Source: Pseudomonas psychrophila (GTDB lineage Bacteria > Pseudomonadota > Gammaproteobacteria > Pseudomonadales > Pseudomonadaceae). From it: DNA of 64,000 nt. The DNA lies in assembly GCF_001043005.1 (NCBI RefSeq), contig NZ_JYKZ01000012.1:98954-162953 (forward strand). Direction: 5' to 3'. The notes below the pieces were generated by a model, which did not search any database, had not been told where the DNA came from, and saw only the letters and a list, made by a program, of their open reading frames with translations. The position numbers and the translations under genes were made by a program. Shown one piece after another: positions 26,496-35,998 of the stretch (position 1 is the stretch's first letter; the number at the start of each line of letters is the position of its first letter).

Positions 26496-27179
26496 TCAGG
26501 CAATATCGCGAAGTGCGATTTCACTCATGATGCGTTCCAGCACCTGCTCGATGGATAACTCCGTAGAGTCCAGCTGTATGGCATCAGCCGCCGGTTTTAG
26601 CGGGGCTATTGCACGCTGCGTATCACGCTCATCGCGGGCACGAATCTCATCTAGCAGACCCGAGAGACTAACATCATCGCCCTTCGCCTTCAACTGCAAG
26701 TAACGGCGACGGGCTCTCTCTTCAGCGCTAGCCGTCAGAAAAATCTTCAACGGGGCATCAGGAAATACCACCGTGCCCATGTCACGACCATCGGCAACCA
26801 GGCCTGGAAACTCCTGAAAAGCACGCTGTCGCTGCAATAAAGCATCCCGAACAGCCGGCAAAGCCGCGACTTTCGAGGCCCCAGCTGCAACCGCCTCACT
26901 GCGAATGGCGTGAGTCACCTCATCACCCTCCAGAATGATGCGAGCTGGCTTGCCGTCGGTCGCCCCGACGAACTGCACATCAAGATGCGCCGCCAATTTT
27001 TCCAGTAGCGCCTCATTGTCGAGTGCAACACCGTGATTACCTGCAGCAAACGCCAGCAAGCGGTACAAGGCACCGGAATCCAGCAAGTTCCACCCCAGGC
27101 GCTTGGCCAGGATCCCGGCAACCGTACCTTTACCGGAACCGCTAGGACCGTCGATGGTAATGACCGGTGCCGAAACCAT
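26496..27179 (-). CDS. cmk: Cytidylate kinase
   Basis: Phosphorylates CMP and dCMP with ATP. The 227-residue product has the P-loop ITIDGPSGSGKGTV at the N-terminus, the NMP-binding segment with ALYRLLAFAA, and VADGRDMGTVVFPDAPLKIFLTAS in the middle. The ATG overlaps the tyrA-aroA stop in a TGATG arrangement, so translation is probably coupled. A GTG one codon upstream also exists. Confidence 0.96.
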   Translation of the reverse strand: MVSAPVITIDGPSGSGKGTVAGILAKRLGWNLLDSGALYRLLAFAAGNHGVALDNEALLEKLAAHLDVQFVGATDGKPARIILEGDEVTHAIRSEAVAAGASKVAALPAVRDALLQRQRAFQEFPGLVADGRDMGTVVFPDAPLKIFLTASAEERARRRYLQLKAKGDDVSLSGLLDEIRARDERDTQRAIAPLKPAADAIQLDSTELSIEQVLERIMSEIALRDIA

Positions 27180-29410
27180 CACGAGTTCGCCTCTTCAGCT
27201 ACACGCATACCCACTTGCTTGCACAGCGCAAGGAAGTTCGGGAACGAGGTCGCCACGTTAGCGCAGTCGTGAATACGTATTGGAGCGGTCGCACGCAACG
27301 ACGCCACGCTAAAGGCCATCGCAATACGGTGATCGCCGTGACCATGAACCTCACCGCCACCGATAGTGCCGCCATCAATGATGATGCCATCTGGTGTCGG
27401 CTCGCACTTCACACCCAGCGCCAGCAAACCATCCGCCATCACCTGAATCCGATCAGACTCCTTGACCCGCAACTCTTCTGCGCCACGCAGGATCGTACGA
27501 CCCTCGGCAACCGCAGCCGCCACGAACAGCACCGGGAACTCATCAATCGCCAACGGCACCAACTCTTCAGGAATTTCGATCCCTTTCAGCTTGGCGGCAC
27601 GCACACGCAGATCAGCTACTGGCTCACCGCCCACCTCCCGCTGATTCTCAAGGGTGATATCGGCCCCCATGAGACGCAAAATGTCGATAACGCCAGTACG
27701 GGTGGGATTGATACCTACGTGCTCAAGCAGCAGATCCGAGCCTTCGGCGATCGAAGCAGCCACCAGGAAGAACGCCGACGACGAAATATCGCCCGGCACT
27801 TCAATATGTGTCGCGGTCAGCTTATGGCCCGACTCAACCGAAGCAGTAGGACCATCAACCGTAACCGGGTAGCCGAAACCTTGCAGCATGCGCTCGGTGT
27901 GATCGCGAGTCGGCGCAGGCTCGGTGACCGAAGTCTTGCCTTCTGCGTACAGGCCCGCCAGCAACAGGCAAGACTTAACCTGAGCACTGGCCATCGGCAA
28001 GGTGTAGCTCATGCCTTTCAGAGCGTGACCACCGCGGATAGTCATTGGCGGACGACCTTCAGCTGCGGTCTCGATCACGGCGCCCATTTCGCGCAGTGGG
28101 TTGGCTACACGATTCATAGGCCGCTTGGTCAGGGAAGCGTCACCGGTCAGGGTAGTATCAAAGCTTTGCGCGGCCAGCAGGCCAGACAACAGACGCATCG
28201 AAGTACCCGAGTTCCCCAGATAAATGGGGCCCGGCGGAGCTTTCAAGCCATGCAGGCCAACTCCATGAATGGTCACACGACCATGGTGGGGGCCTTCAAT
28301 GACCACTCCCATATCGCGGAATGCTTGCAGCGTTGCCAGGGCATCTTCACCCTCAAGGAAACCTTCCACCTCGGTTGTGCCTTCGGCCAAGGAGCCGAGC
28401 ATGATCGAGCGGTGAGAAATGGATTTGTCGCCTGGTACGCGGATCCGGCCAGTAACTTGACCACCAGGATTTGCCAAAAAAATCAGATCGTTGGAATTCA
28501 TAGCGTCCACATATGCCCGGCGGGCCAGGATTTTACTGAAATGCTCGCGGGCAACCCGGGCGCGTGTAAAGACGCCCAACAATTGATGCCCATCCCCTGC
28601 ATCGACCGCGTCGCGCAAAGCGTCGAGATCACTGCGAAATGTATCCAATGTGCGCAGCACCGCCTCACGATTCGCGAGAAAAATGTCATGCCACATTACC
28701 GGGTCGCTACCCGCGATTCTTGTGAAATCACGGAAGCCACCCGCTGCGTAACGGAAGATATCCAGATTCTCGTTGCGCTTGGCAAGAGAGTCCACCAGCC
28801 CGAAAGCAAGCAAGTGAGGCAAATGGCTGGTTGCAGCCAACACCTCGTCATGGCGCTCGACCTGCATATGCTCAACATCTGCACCCAGGGCGCGCCACAT
28901 TTCATCGACCAGGGCCAGCGCATCAGCATCGGTTTGGGCCACAGGCGTCAAAATAACCTTGTGGCGCTCAAACAAGCTGGCGTTCGAGGCCTCGACACCG
29001 CTTTGCTCAGAGCCGGCAATAGGGTGACCCGGGACGAAACGCGCGGGCATACCACCAAATGCATGTGCGGCAGCACGCACGACATTGCCCTTGGCGCTGC
29101 CCACATCCGTGATCACTGCCTGACCAAGGTCCATGCCAGCCAAAAGGCCAAGCATTTTCTCCATGGCCAGAATCGGTACCGCCAACTGAATCACGTCAGC
29201 GCCTACACAGGCAGTTGCCAGATCCGCCTCACAACGATCGACCACGCCCAACGCCACAGCCATGGCACAGGACTCGGGATCAAGATCAACACCGACGACT
29301 TGCGCGCACAAACCGCTCTCACGCATCCCTTTGGCGAAAGAACCGCCAATCAGGCCCAGGCCGACAACGACCAAGCGACCGATAACAGGTTTAACAGATT
29401 GCACAGACAT
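27179..29410 (-). CDS. tyrA-aroA: Fused prephenate dehydrogenase / EPSP synthase
   Basis: Single chain of 743 residues joining two aromatic amino acid enzymes. Residues 1-290 are a TyrA-type dehydrogenase with the NAD motif VVGLGLIGGSFAKG and the HPIAGSEQSG active-site segment. Residues 300-743 are 3-phosphoshikimate 1-carboxyvinyltransferase with VPGDKSISHRSIMLGSLA, LGNSGTSMRLLSG and RVKESDRI, plus GDHRIAMAFSVA near the end. This fusion is known from Pseudomonas. The open frame runs 23 codons further upstream into hisC, but the ATG at 29410, seven bases after the hisC stop region, gives a normal N-terminus. Middle gene of the serC-pheA-hisC-tyrA/aroA-cmk operon. Confidence 0.95.
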   Translation of the reverse strand: MSVQSVKPVIGRLVVVGLGLIGGSFAKGMRESGLCAQVVGVDLDPESCAMAVALGVVDRCEADLATACVGADVIQLAVPILAMEKMLGLLAGMDLGQAVITDVGSAKGNVVRAAAHAFGGMPARFVPGHPIAGSEQSGVEASNASLFERHKVILTPVAQTDADALALVDEMWRALGADVEHMQVERHDEVLAATSHLPHLLAFGLVDSLAKRNENLDIFRYAAGGFRDFTRIAGSDPVMWHDIFLANREAVLRTLDTFRSDLDALRDAVDAGDGHQLLGVFTRARVAREHFSKILARRAYVDAMNSNDLIFLANPGGQVTGRIRVPGDKSISHRSIMLGSLAEGTTEVEGFLEGEDALATLQAFRDMGVVIEGPHHGRVTIHGVGLHGLKAPPGPIYLGNSGTSMRLLSGLLAAQSFDTTLTGDASLTKRPMNRVANPLREMGAVIETAAEGRPPMTIRGGHALKGMSYTLPMASAQVKSCLLLAGLYAEGKTSVTEPAPTRDHTERMLQGFGYPVTVDGPTASVESGHKLTATHIEVPGDISSSAFFLVAASIAEGSDLLLEHVGINPTRTGVIDILRLMGADITLENQREVGGEPVADLRVRAAKLKGIEIPEELVPLAIDEFPVLFVAAAVAEGRTILRGAEELRVKESDRIQVMADGLLALGVKCEPTPDGIIIDGGTIGGGEVHGHGDHRIAMAFSVASLRATAPIRIHDCANVATSFPNFLALCKQVGMRVAEEANS

Positions 29411-29414
29411 TACA

Positions 29415-30527
29415 TCAACCACGAGCAAGAACCTTGGCCAGCGCCTCAAGCAAACGGATATTCTCCGCCGGCAAACCAATAGTGATACGCAAATGGTTCG
29501 GCATGCCGTAGTTGGCGACCGGACGCACGATCACCCCTTCGCGCAACAACCCCTGATAGACGGGAGCCGCCTCACGACCGAGGTCCAGAGCGATGAAGTT
29601 GCCCTTGGATGGAATCCAGCCCAAGCCCAACTCCCGAAATCCGTCCTGCAACTGCTGCATCCCGGCCTCATTTAGCCGTCGGCTTTGAGTCAGGTAATCC
29701 GTATCTTTCAGGGCCGCACACGCGGCGGCCAAAGCCAGGCTGTTGACGTTGAATGGCTGACGGACGCGATTCAGCACGTCAGCAACCACTGCAGTCGACA
29801 GGCCGTAACCCACTCGCAGGGCGGCCAGACCATAAGCCTTGGAGAACGTGCGCGAAACGAGCAAGTTGGGATACGCCGACAAAAACTCCAGACCGTCCGG
29901 CAGATCACCGCCTTGGGCGTACTCGATATAGGCTTCGTCCAGCACCACGAGGACGTGCTCGGGAACATCCTGCAAGAACTCGTTCAGCGCATCGACGCCA
30001 AACCAGGTTCCGGTCGGGTTGTTCGGGTTGGCAATGAACACCACACGGGTATTGCTGTCGATAGCGCCAAGCATGGCAGGCAAGTCATGCCCCCAATCCT
30101 TGGCCGGTACGACCCGTGCCTGCGCGCCCACTGCCTGGGTAACGATCGGATAGACCGCAAACGCGTGCTCACTGAATACGGCGTTCAGGCCTGGCGCCAG
30201 ATAAGCACGAGCCACCAGCTCCAGAATATCGTTCGAACCATTGCCCAGCGTTACCTGATCCAGCTGCACTGAGCACAGTTCAGCCAGCAGGCTCTTGAGC
30301 GCAAAACCATTGCCATCCGGATAGCGTGTCAGCTCTGCCAACTCGGTGCGAATGGCTTCGAGCGCCTTGGGGCTCGCACCCAAAGGATTTTCGTTACTGG
30401 CTAGCTTAACAATTGTGGCCGGATCAAGATCCAGTTCACGCGCCAGCTCATCCACAGGCTTTCCCGGGACGTAAGGCGAAAGTTGTTGCACGCCCGGCTG
30501 TGCCAGGGCGAGGAAATCACCGCTCAT
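29415..30527 (-). CDS. hisC: Histidinol-phosphate aminotransferase
   Basis: Fold-type I PLP aminotransferase of 370 residues. Visible: KLASNENPLGASPKALEA at the N-terminus, NPNNPTGTWF, the VVLDEAYIEYAQ segment, and the Schiff-base lysine in SRTFSKAYGLAALRVGYG. In Pseudomonas the copy in this operon (HisC2 in P. aeruginosa) is thought to work mostly on aromatic substrates, using phenylpyruvate or hydroxyphenylpyruvate as well as imidazole acetol phosphate. Its place between pheA and tyrA-aroA supports that view. Confidence 0.93.
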   Translation of the reverse strand: MSGDFLALAQPGVQQLSPYVPGKPVDELARELDLDPATIVKLASNENPLGASPKALEAIRTELAELTRYPDGNGFALKSLLAELCSVQLDQVTLGNGSNDILELVARAYLAPGLNAVFSEHAFAVYPIVTQAVGAQARVVPAKDWGHDLPAMLGAIDSNTRVVFIANPNNPTGTWFGVDALNEFLQDVPEHVLVVLDEAYIEYAQGGDLPDGLEFLSAYPNLLVSRTFSKAYGLAALRVGYGLSTAVVADVLNRVRQPFNVNSLALAAACAALKDTDYLTQSRRLNEAGMQQLQDGFRELGLGWIPSKGNFIALDLGREAAPVYQGLLREGVIVRPVANYGMPNHLRITIGLPAENIRLLEALAKVLARG

Positions 30528-30538
30528 GTTTTATCGCC

Positions 30539-31633
30539 TCAGAGAACCGCTTTCGGGTAAGAACCCAACACTTTAAGCGCTACAGCTTCTTGACTGATTT
30601 GCTCCAGGACACTTTTAACCAGTGGGTCGCGGTGATGGCCAGCAAAGTCGATAAAAAACACATAGGTCCATTTACCGCTACGCGAAGGACGCGTCTCAAT
30701 GCGCGTCAGGTCGATCCCGTTTTCATGAAACGGAACCAACAATTCATGCAGCGCACCAGGACGGTTGCTCATCGAAACAATGATTGAAGTCTTGTCGTCG
30801 CCGGTAGGCGGGACTTCCTGACTGCCGATCATCAAGAACCGCGTGGAGTTATCCGGACGATCTTCAATTTTTTCGGCAAGCCGGGTCAAACCATACAGCC
30901 CTGCAGCCATATCGCCTGCAATCGCGGCAGAGTTCCACTCCCCCTTAACCCGCTTGGCAGCCTCGGCATTGCTCGACACCGCAATACGCTCGACATTCGG
31001 GTAATGCGCATCCAGCCACTTGCGACACTGAGCCAGCGACTGCGCATGGGAGTAGATACGGCTGATACTGTCAGTCTTGGTATTTTCACCCACCAGCAGG
31101 TGGTGGTGGATACGCAGCTCGACTTCGCCACAGATCACCATGTCATGCTCAAGGAAGCTGTCGAGCGTGTGGTTGACCGCGCCTTCGGTGGAGTTTTCCA
31201 CCGGCACCACACCAAAATTCACCGCACCCGCTGCAACTTCACGGAACACTTCATCAATGGCGGCCATTGGTTTGCTGATGACCGCATGACCAAAGTGCTT
31301 CATCGCGGCGGCTTGGGTAAAGGTGCCTTCCGGGCCGAGATAAGCCACTTTCAGTGGCTGCTCCAACGCCAGGCAAGAAGACATAATTTCGCGAAACAGT
31401 CGCGCCATCTCTTCGTTGCCCAACGGGCCTTTATTACGCTCCATGACGCGCTTGAGCACCTGAGCCTCACGCTCAGGCCGGTAAAATACCGGCACTTCGC
31501 CTTCAGCCAACGAAGCCATTTTGACTCGCGCCACTTCCTGGGCGCAGCGCGCGCGCTCGCTGATCAGCTCCAGAACCTTTTCGTCCAGGCTGTCGATGCG
31601 CAGTCGTAGCGCCTTGAGTTCTTGTTCGGACAT
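30539..31633 (-). CDS. pheA: Bifunctional chorismate mutase / prephenate dehydratase
   Basis: P-protein of 364 residues for phenylalanine synthesis. Residues 1-90 are an AroQ-type chorismate mutase (LRLRIDSLDEKVLELISER). Residues 95-275 form the dehydratase with YLGPEGTFTQAAA, VPVENSTEGAVNHTLD and the catalytic Thr in DNSTRFLMIG. Residues 283-364 are an ACT domain, with GALHELLVPFHENGIDLTRIE-type sequence and the ESRP-like TRPSRSGKWTYVFFID, so feedback by phenylalanine is expected. Its ATG overlaps the serC stop by one base (TAATG). Confidence 0.96.
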   Translation of the reverse strand: MSEQELKALRLRIDSLDEKVLELISERARCAQEVARVKMASLAEGEVPVFYRPEREAQVLKRVMERNKGPLGNEEMARLFREIMSSCLALEQPLKVAYLGPEGTFTQAAAMKHFGHAVISKPMAAIDEVFREVAAGAVNFGVVPVENSTEGAVNHTLDSFLEHDMVICGEVELRIHHHLLVGENTKTDSISRIYSHAQSLAQCRKWLDAHYPNVERIAVSSNAEAAKRVKGEWNSAAIAGDMAAGLYGLTRLAEKIEDRPDNSTRFLMIGSQEVPPTGDDKTSIIVSMSNRPGALHELLVPFHENGIDLTRIETRPSRSGKWTYVFFIDFAGHHRDPLVKSVLEQISQEAVALKVLGSYPKAVL

Positions 31634-32718
31634 TAGCCGTGTTCCTTTTCGAACTCTGCCATGTAAGCCACCAACGCATTAACCGCATTGATATCCACAG
31701 CGTTATAGATCGAAGCACGCATCCCACCCACCGAGCGATGCCCTTTGAGGTTCAGCAGCCCACGCGCCTCGGCACCCACCAGGAATGGCTTGTCCAGACG
31801 ATCATCCGCCAGACGGAACGGGACGTTCATCCAGGACCGGTCAGACACATTGATCGGATTACTGTACAGACCACTAGCGTCGATGAAGTCGTACAGGGTG
31901 CGCTTTTTGACTTCATTAAGCTTGCCGATAGCCTCAACACCACCCTGCTCTTTCAGCCACTCGAACACCAGGCCGGACAAGTACCAAGCCAGCGTTGGCG
32001 GCGTGTTGTACATCGAGCCGTTGTCGGCTGCGACCTTGTAATCGAGCATGGTCGGGCAGATCGAACGCGCACGACCCAGTAGGTCCTCACGAATGATGTT
32101 CACCACGATGCCGCTCGGACCAATGTTTTTCTGGGCGCCTGCGTAGATCATGCCGAAACGGGAAACATCTACCGGACGCGACAGAATGTCCGAGGACATG
32201 TCTGCGACCAGTGGCACATCGCCCGTTTGCGGAATCCAGTCGAACTCCAGACCGCCAATGGTTTCGTTTGGCGCGTAGTGAACGTAGGCCGCGTCTTTGG
32301 ACAGGTTCCACTCGTTCTGACCGGGAATCGCAAAGTAATCGTAAGGCTTGGCGCTGGCTGCCACGTTGATGTGACCGAAACGCGAACCTTCTTCAATGGC
32401 CTTCTGAGACCAGATACCGGTATCGATGTAATCCGCCTTGCCATTTTCAGGCAGCAGATTCAGCGGAATCTGAGCAAATTGCTGGCTTGCGCCGCCTTGC
32501 AGAAACAGGACTTTGTAGTTCGAGGGAATAGACAGCAGGTCACGCAAATCCTGCTCAGCCTTGGTCGCAATGGATACGAACTCATCGCTGCGATGGCTCA
32601 TCTCCATGACCGAGAGGCCCTTGCCATGCCAGTCGAGCAACTCGGACTGGGCACGCAACAGGACAGCTTCAGGTAGCGCAGCAGGACCTGCGCAGAAGTT
32701 ATAGGCTCGTTTGCTCAC
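31633..32718 (-). CDS. serC: Phosphoserine aminotransferase
   Basis: PLP enzyme making phosphoserine from phosphohydroxypyruvate and glutamate; also acts in pyridoxal phosphate synthesis. With the GTG start at 32718 the product is 361 residues and begins (M)SKRAYNFCAGPAALPE, the family N-terminus. The PLP lysine is in IYAGAQKNIGPSG and the C-terminus has GHRSVGGMRASIYNA. The open frame runs 17 codons further up but without family similarity. First gene of the aromatic operon; a REP pair and the gyrA terminator lie upstream. Confidence 0.95.
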   Translation of the reverse strand: MSKRAYNFCAGPAALPEAVLLRAQSELLDWHGKGLSVMEMSHRSDEFVSIATKAEQDLRDLLSIPSNYKVLFLQGGASQQFAQIPLNLLPENGKADYIDTGIWSQKAIEEGSRFGHINVAASAKPYDYFAIPGQNEWNLSKDAAYVHYAPNETIGGLEFDWIPQTGDVPLVADMSSDILSRPVDVSRFGMIYAGAQKNIGPSGIVVNIIREDLLGRARSICPTMLDYKVAADNGSMYNTPPTLAWYLSGLVFEWLKEQGGVEAIGKLNEVKKRTLYDFIDASGLYSNPINVSDRSWMNVPFRLADDRLDKPFLVGAEARGLLNLKGHRSVGGMRASIYNAVDINAVNALVAYMAEFEKEHG

Positions 32719-32780
32719 TTCCACTCTCACTCTGATTTGGTGGTCACGCAATAAATCAACACTCGACACATTGTTATTTG

Positions 32781-32866
32781 TAGAAGCGGGCTTGCTCGCG
32801 ATACAGGCAGTAATGTCTATCTGATATACCGCACTGATGCCATCGCGAGCAGGCTCGCCCCCACAG
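32781..32866. repeat. REP pair (degenerate REPIN) between gyrA and serC
   Basis: GTAGAAGCGGGCTTGCTCGCGA and its inverted partner TCGCGAGCAGGCTCGCCCCCAC flank about 44 bases. This is the common P. fluorescens group palindrome, slightly diverged in the left copy. Confidence 0.85.
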
Positions 32867-32898
32867 TGTCACGAACTTTCATTCTGGACATACAACAA

Positions 32899-32923
32899 GG
32901 GGGCGAATTCTCATCCGCCCCCC
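32899..32923 (-). terminator. gyrA downstream hairpin
   Basis: GGGGGCG pairs with CGCCCCC around a ten-base loop, 12 bases after the gyrA stop. The following tract on the minus strand is CTTGTTG, only weakly T-rich, so termination efficiency is uncertain. Confidence 0.65.
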
Positions 32924-32934
32924 TGTGTGTCCGC

Positions 32935-35598
32935 TTATTGCTGCGGCTCTTCTTCGTCAGCGCCAGCCTCTAGCGGCTGCTCGTCGTCAACGCCATCGAT
33001 GATGGCCTCACCGTCGAACTCTGCACCGCCTTCACCCTCACCTTCAAGCTCTTCACCTTCAACTTCCGAAGGTTCCTGAACCCGCTCAAGCCCTACCAGC
33101 GTTTCATCACTGGCAAGCTTGATCAAGGTGACGCCCTGAGTGTTACGACCCAGGCTCGACACTTCGTCGACACGGGTACGCACCAGAGTGCCCTGATCGG
33201 AGATGAGCATGATCTCTTCGCCGTCCTGCACCTGAACCGCACCGACCAGACGGCCGTTACGATCGTTGCTGACCATGGCGATAACGCCTTGACCGCCACG
33301 CTTGTATTCAGGGAACTCACTGATCGCCGTGCGCTTGCCATAACCACGCGCCGAAGCGGTGAGGATCTGGCTACCTTCTTCAGGGATCAGCATCGAAATC
33401 AGCTTCTGACCTTCTGGCAGACGCATGCCGCGCACGCCGCGAGCAGTACGGCCCATGGCACGTACATCGGACTCTTTGAAACGTGTCACCTTGCCACCGT
33501 CGGAGAACAGCATGACTTCGCGCTCACCATCGGTGATCGCAGCGCTGATCAGCACGTCGCCTTCGTCCAGTTCCAGCGCGATCAAGCCAACGCTGCGCTG
33601 ACGGCTGAAGGATTCCAGCGGGGTCTTCTTCACGGTACCGTTAGCGGTTGCCATAAAGATGAAGTGACCTTCGGTGTATTCCTCAACCGGCAGCATGGTG
33701 GTGATGTACTCACCCTCACCCAGCGGCAACAGGTTGACCAGCGGACGACCACGGGCCGCGCGGGACGCTTCAGGGATTTCATACGTCTTGAGCCAGTACA
33801 CCTTGCCTTTGCTGGAGAACAGCAGCAGCGTGGTGTGACTGTTGGCGACCAGCAGATGAGCGATGTAATCCTCATCCTTGACGCCAGTAGCCGATTTACC
33901 TTTACCGCCACGACGCTGGGCCTGATACGCAGCCAACGGCTGGGTCTTGGCATAGCCACCATGGGAAATGGTTACAACACGCTCTTCTTCCGGAATCATG
34001 TCACCCAGTGTCAGGTCAAGACGGTGATCCAGGATTTCAGTACGGCGCACATCGCCGTATTCAGCACGAATGACTTCCAGTTCCTCACGGATCACTTCCA
34101 TCAAGCGCTCGGCGCTGTTCAGGATGCGGATCAGCTCACCGATCTGGTTGAGGATTTCCTGGTACTCGGCCAGTAGCTTCTCGTGCTCAAGGCCGGTCAA
34201 ACGGTGCAGGCGCAATTCAAGAATCGCCTGAGCCTGCTCTGGCGACAGGAAGTACTTGCCTTCGCGCAGGCCATATTGCGGATCAAGGTTGTCGGGGCGG
34301 CACGAATCGGCACCGGCACGCTCAACCATGGCTACTACCGCACTCGACTCCCAAGGCGTGCTGATGAGAGCTTCCTTGGCTTCAGACGGGGTTGGCGAGG
34401 CCTTGATCAGCGCGATGACCGGGTCGATGTTGGACAGGGCAACCGCCTGTCCCTCAAGAATATGACCACGTTCACGGGCTTTGCGCAGTTCGAAAACAGT
34501 ACGGCGGGTAACTACTTCACGGCGGTGACGAACGAACGCTTCCAGCAGATCCTTGAGGTTAAGGATGCGTGGACGGCCGTCGATCAGCGCAACGATGTTG
34601 ATACCGAAAACACTTTGCAACTGGGTCTGGGCGTAGAGGTTATTAAGGATAACCTCAGGCACTTCACCGCGGCGCAGTTCGATCACGACACGCATACCGT
34701 CTTTATCAGACTCGTCGCGCAGCTCGGTGATACCTTCGAGCTTCTTCTCTTTAACCAGCTCGGCGATCTTTTCGATCAAACGCGCCTTGTTCAACTGGTA
34801 AGGAAGTTCAGTGATCACTATCTGCTGACGACCACCGACCTTGTCGATGTCTTCGATCATCGAGCGGGCGCGCATGTAAATACGGCCACGACCGGTGCGA
34901 TAGGCTTCGATGATGCCGGCGCGACCGTTAATGATCGCAGCGGTTGGGAAGTCCGGGCCCGGAATGAACTGCATCAGCTCATCAATGCTCAACTCCGGGT
35001 TATCGATCAGCGCCAGGCAACCGTCGATGACTTCACCCAGGTTGTGCGGGGGAATGTTGGTGGCCATGCCCACAGCGATACCGCTGGAACCGTTGACCAA
35101 CAAATTGGGAATTCGCGTCGGCATGACGGCCGGGATCATTTCCGTGCCGTCGTAGTTCGGCACCCAATCCACGGTTTCCTTGTGCAAGTCGGCCAGTAGT
35201 TCGTGGGCCAACTTGGTCATGCGCACTTCGGTATATCGCATCGCAGCCGCATTATCGCCGTCGACCGAACCGAAGTTGCCCTGACCGTCTACCAACAGGT
35301 AGCGCAGGGAGAATGGCTGAGCCATTCGAACGATGGTGTCATAAACAGCGGTATCACCGTGCGGGTGATACTTACCGATTACGTCACCGACCACACGGGC
35401 AGATTTCTTGTACGGCTTGTTCCAGTCGTTGTTCAGTTCGCTCATCGCAAACAGCACACGCCGGTGCACGGGCTTCAAGCCATCGCGTGCATCAGGCAGT
35501 GCTCGCCCGACAATTACGCTCATCGCGTAGTCGAGGTAGGACTGTTTCAGCTCGTCTTCGATATTGACCGGGAGGATTTCTTTGGCCAGTTCGCCCAT
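32935..35598 (-). CDS. gyrA: DNA gyrase subunit A
   Basis: Type IIA topoisomerase subunit of 887 residues that breaks and rejoins DNA. The N-terminal breakage domain begins MGELAKEILPVNIEDELKQS; the quinolone region reads HPHGDTAVYDTIVRMAQ, with Thr and Asp at the E. coli 83 and 87 positions, the wild-type Pseudomonas state. The catalytic Tyr is in AAMRYTE. The beta-pinwheel C-terminal domain has the GyrA box QRRGGKG, and the protein ends in a long acidic tail. The open frame extends 28 codons further upstream, but the ATG at 35598 matches the family. Transcribed alone, downstream of mtnA. Confidence 0.97.
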   Translation of the reverse strand: MGELAKEILPVNIEDELKQSYLDYAMSVIVGRALPDARDGLKPVHRRVLFAMSELNNDWNKPYKKSARVVGDVIGKYHPHGDTAVYDTIVRMAQPFSLRYLLVDGQGNFGSVDGDNAAAMRYTEVRMTKLAHELLADLHKETVDWVPNYDGTEMIPAVMPTRIPNLLVNGSSGIAVGMATNIPPHNLGEVIDGCLALIDNPELSIDELMQFIPGPDFPTAAIINGRAGIIEAYRTGRGRIYMRARSMIEDIDKVGGRQQIVITELPYQLNKARLIEKIAELVKEKKLEGITELRDESDKDGMRVVIELRRGEVPEVILNNLYAQTQLQSVFGINIVALIDGRPRILNLKDLLEAFVRHRREVVTRRTVFELRKARERGHILEGQAVALSNIDPVIALIKASPTPSEAKEALISTPWESSAVVAMVERAGADSCRPDNLDPQYGLREGKYFLSPEQAQAILELRLHRLTGLEHEKLLAEYQEILNQIGELIRILNSAERLMEVIREELEVIRAEYGDVRRTEILDHRLDLTLGDMIPEEERVVTISHGGYAKTQPLAAYQAQRRGGKGKSATGVKDEDYIAHLLVANSHTTLLLFSSKGKVYWLKTYEIPEASRAARGRPLVNLLPLGEGEYITTMLPVEEYTEGHFIFMATANGTVKKTPLESFSRQRSVGLIALELDEGDVLISAAITDGEREVMLFSDGGKVTRFKESDVRAMGRTARGVRGMRLPEGQKLISMLIPEEGSQILTASARGYGKRTAISEFPEYKRGGQGVIAMVSNDRNGRLVGAVQVQDGEEIMLISDQGTLVRTRVDEVSSLGRNTQGVTLIKLASDETLVGLERVQEPSEVEGEELEGEGEGGAEFDGEAIIDGVDDEQPLEAGADEEEPQQ

Positions 35599-35898
35599 GA
35601 GAAGCCTGATTCCTTTTTCGGGTGAAACTTCGCCACATCCATTCGGGACGAACGAAGCTCGCCGCCGCTGGCCACGTGCCACGCAACGACTTACGACAAA
35701 TCAACAAGTTATGTCACGGATTTGCGCAGTAAGGGCAACCCTTGCGGGCTACCCTGGAAACCGCCGAATGTTATCACAATCGCCGCCACGCACCTATCCC
35801 TCAGATGCGCATGGAATGACGCGTGTCGGCCTGAAGGGGCTCAGAGGGGCTCTGAAGGGGATTTGAGTGCCTGAATACTACAAAAGAACGCAAGGTTT
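35599..35898. other. gyrA promoter region
   Basis: Three hundred bases without a gene. The gyrA promoter must lie here. A purine-rich stretch with imperfect repeats of AGGGGCTC and TGAAGGGG is visible at 35831-35867; I see no clear sigma-70 boxes I would commit to. Confidence 0.4.
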
Positions 35899-35996
35899 CG
35901 TAGCAGTTGATGGGCAGCGCGAGGCTACGTCCGACTGCAAAGCAGTCGTATAACCGGACACGGCCTGGGCCCTGCACCCGCGGCTACAGGCTAGCG
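35899..35996. repeat. REP-like hairpin cluster after mtnA
   Basis: A second REP type: GTAGCAG...GAGGCTACG, then the hairpin CGACTGC/GCAGTCG at 35932-35948 enclosed by GTCCG and CGGAC, then a GGGCC-rich stretch ending in CGGCTACAGG. It begins directly after the mtnA stop on the minus strand and may protect or terminate its mRNA. Confidence 0.65.
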
Positions 35997-35998
35997 CC

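Noticed and set aside
27167..29482. 771-codon open frame on the plus strand
   Set aside because: Antisense of tyrA-aroA; no family resemblance, and the biased codons of the real gene explain the long open frame.
33010..35598. Possible quinolone-resistance change in gyrA
   Set aside because: The Thr at the position of E. coli Ser83 is the normal Pseudomonas residue, and the Asp at 87 is kept.
35829..35867. Purine-rich imperfect repeats upstream of gyrA
   Set aside because: Short and irregular; chance explains them as well as any binding site.
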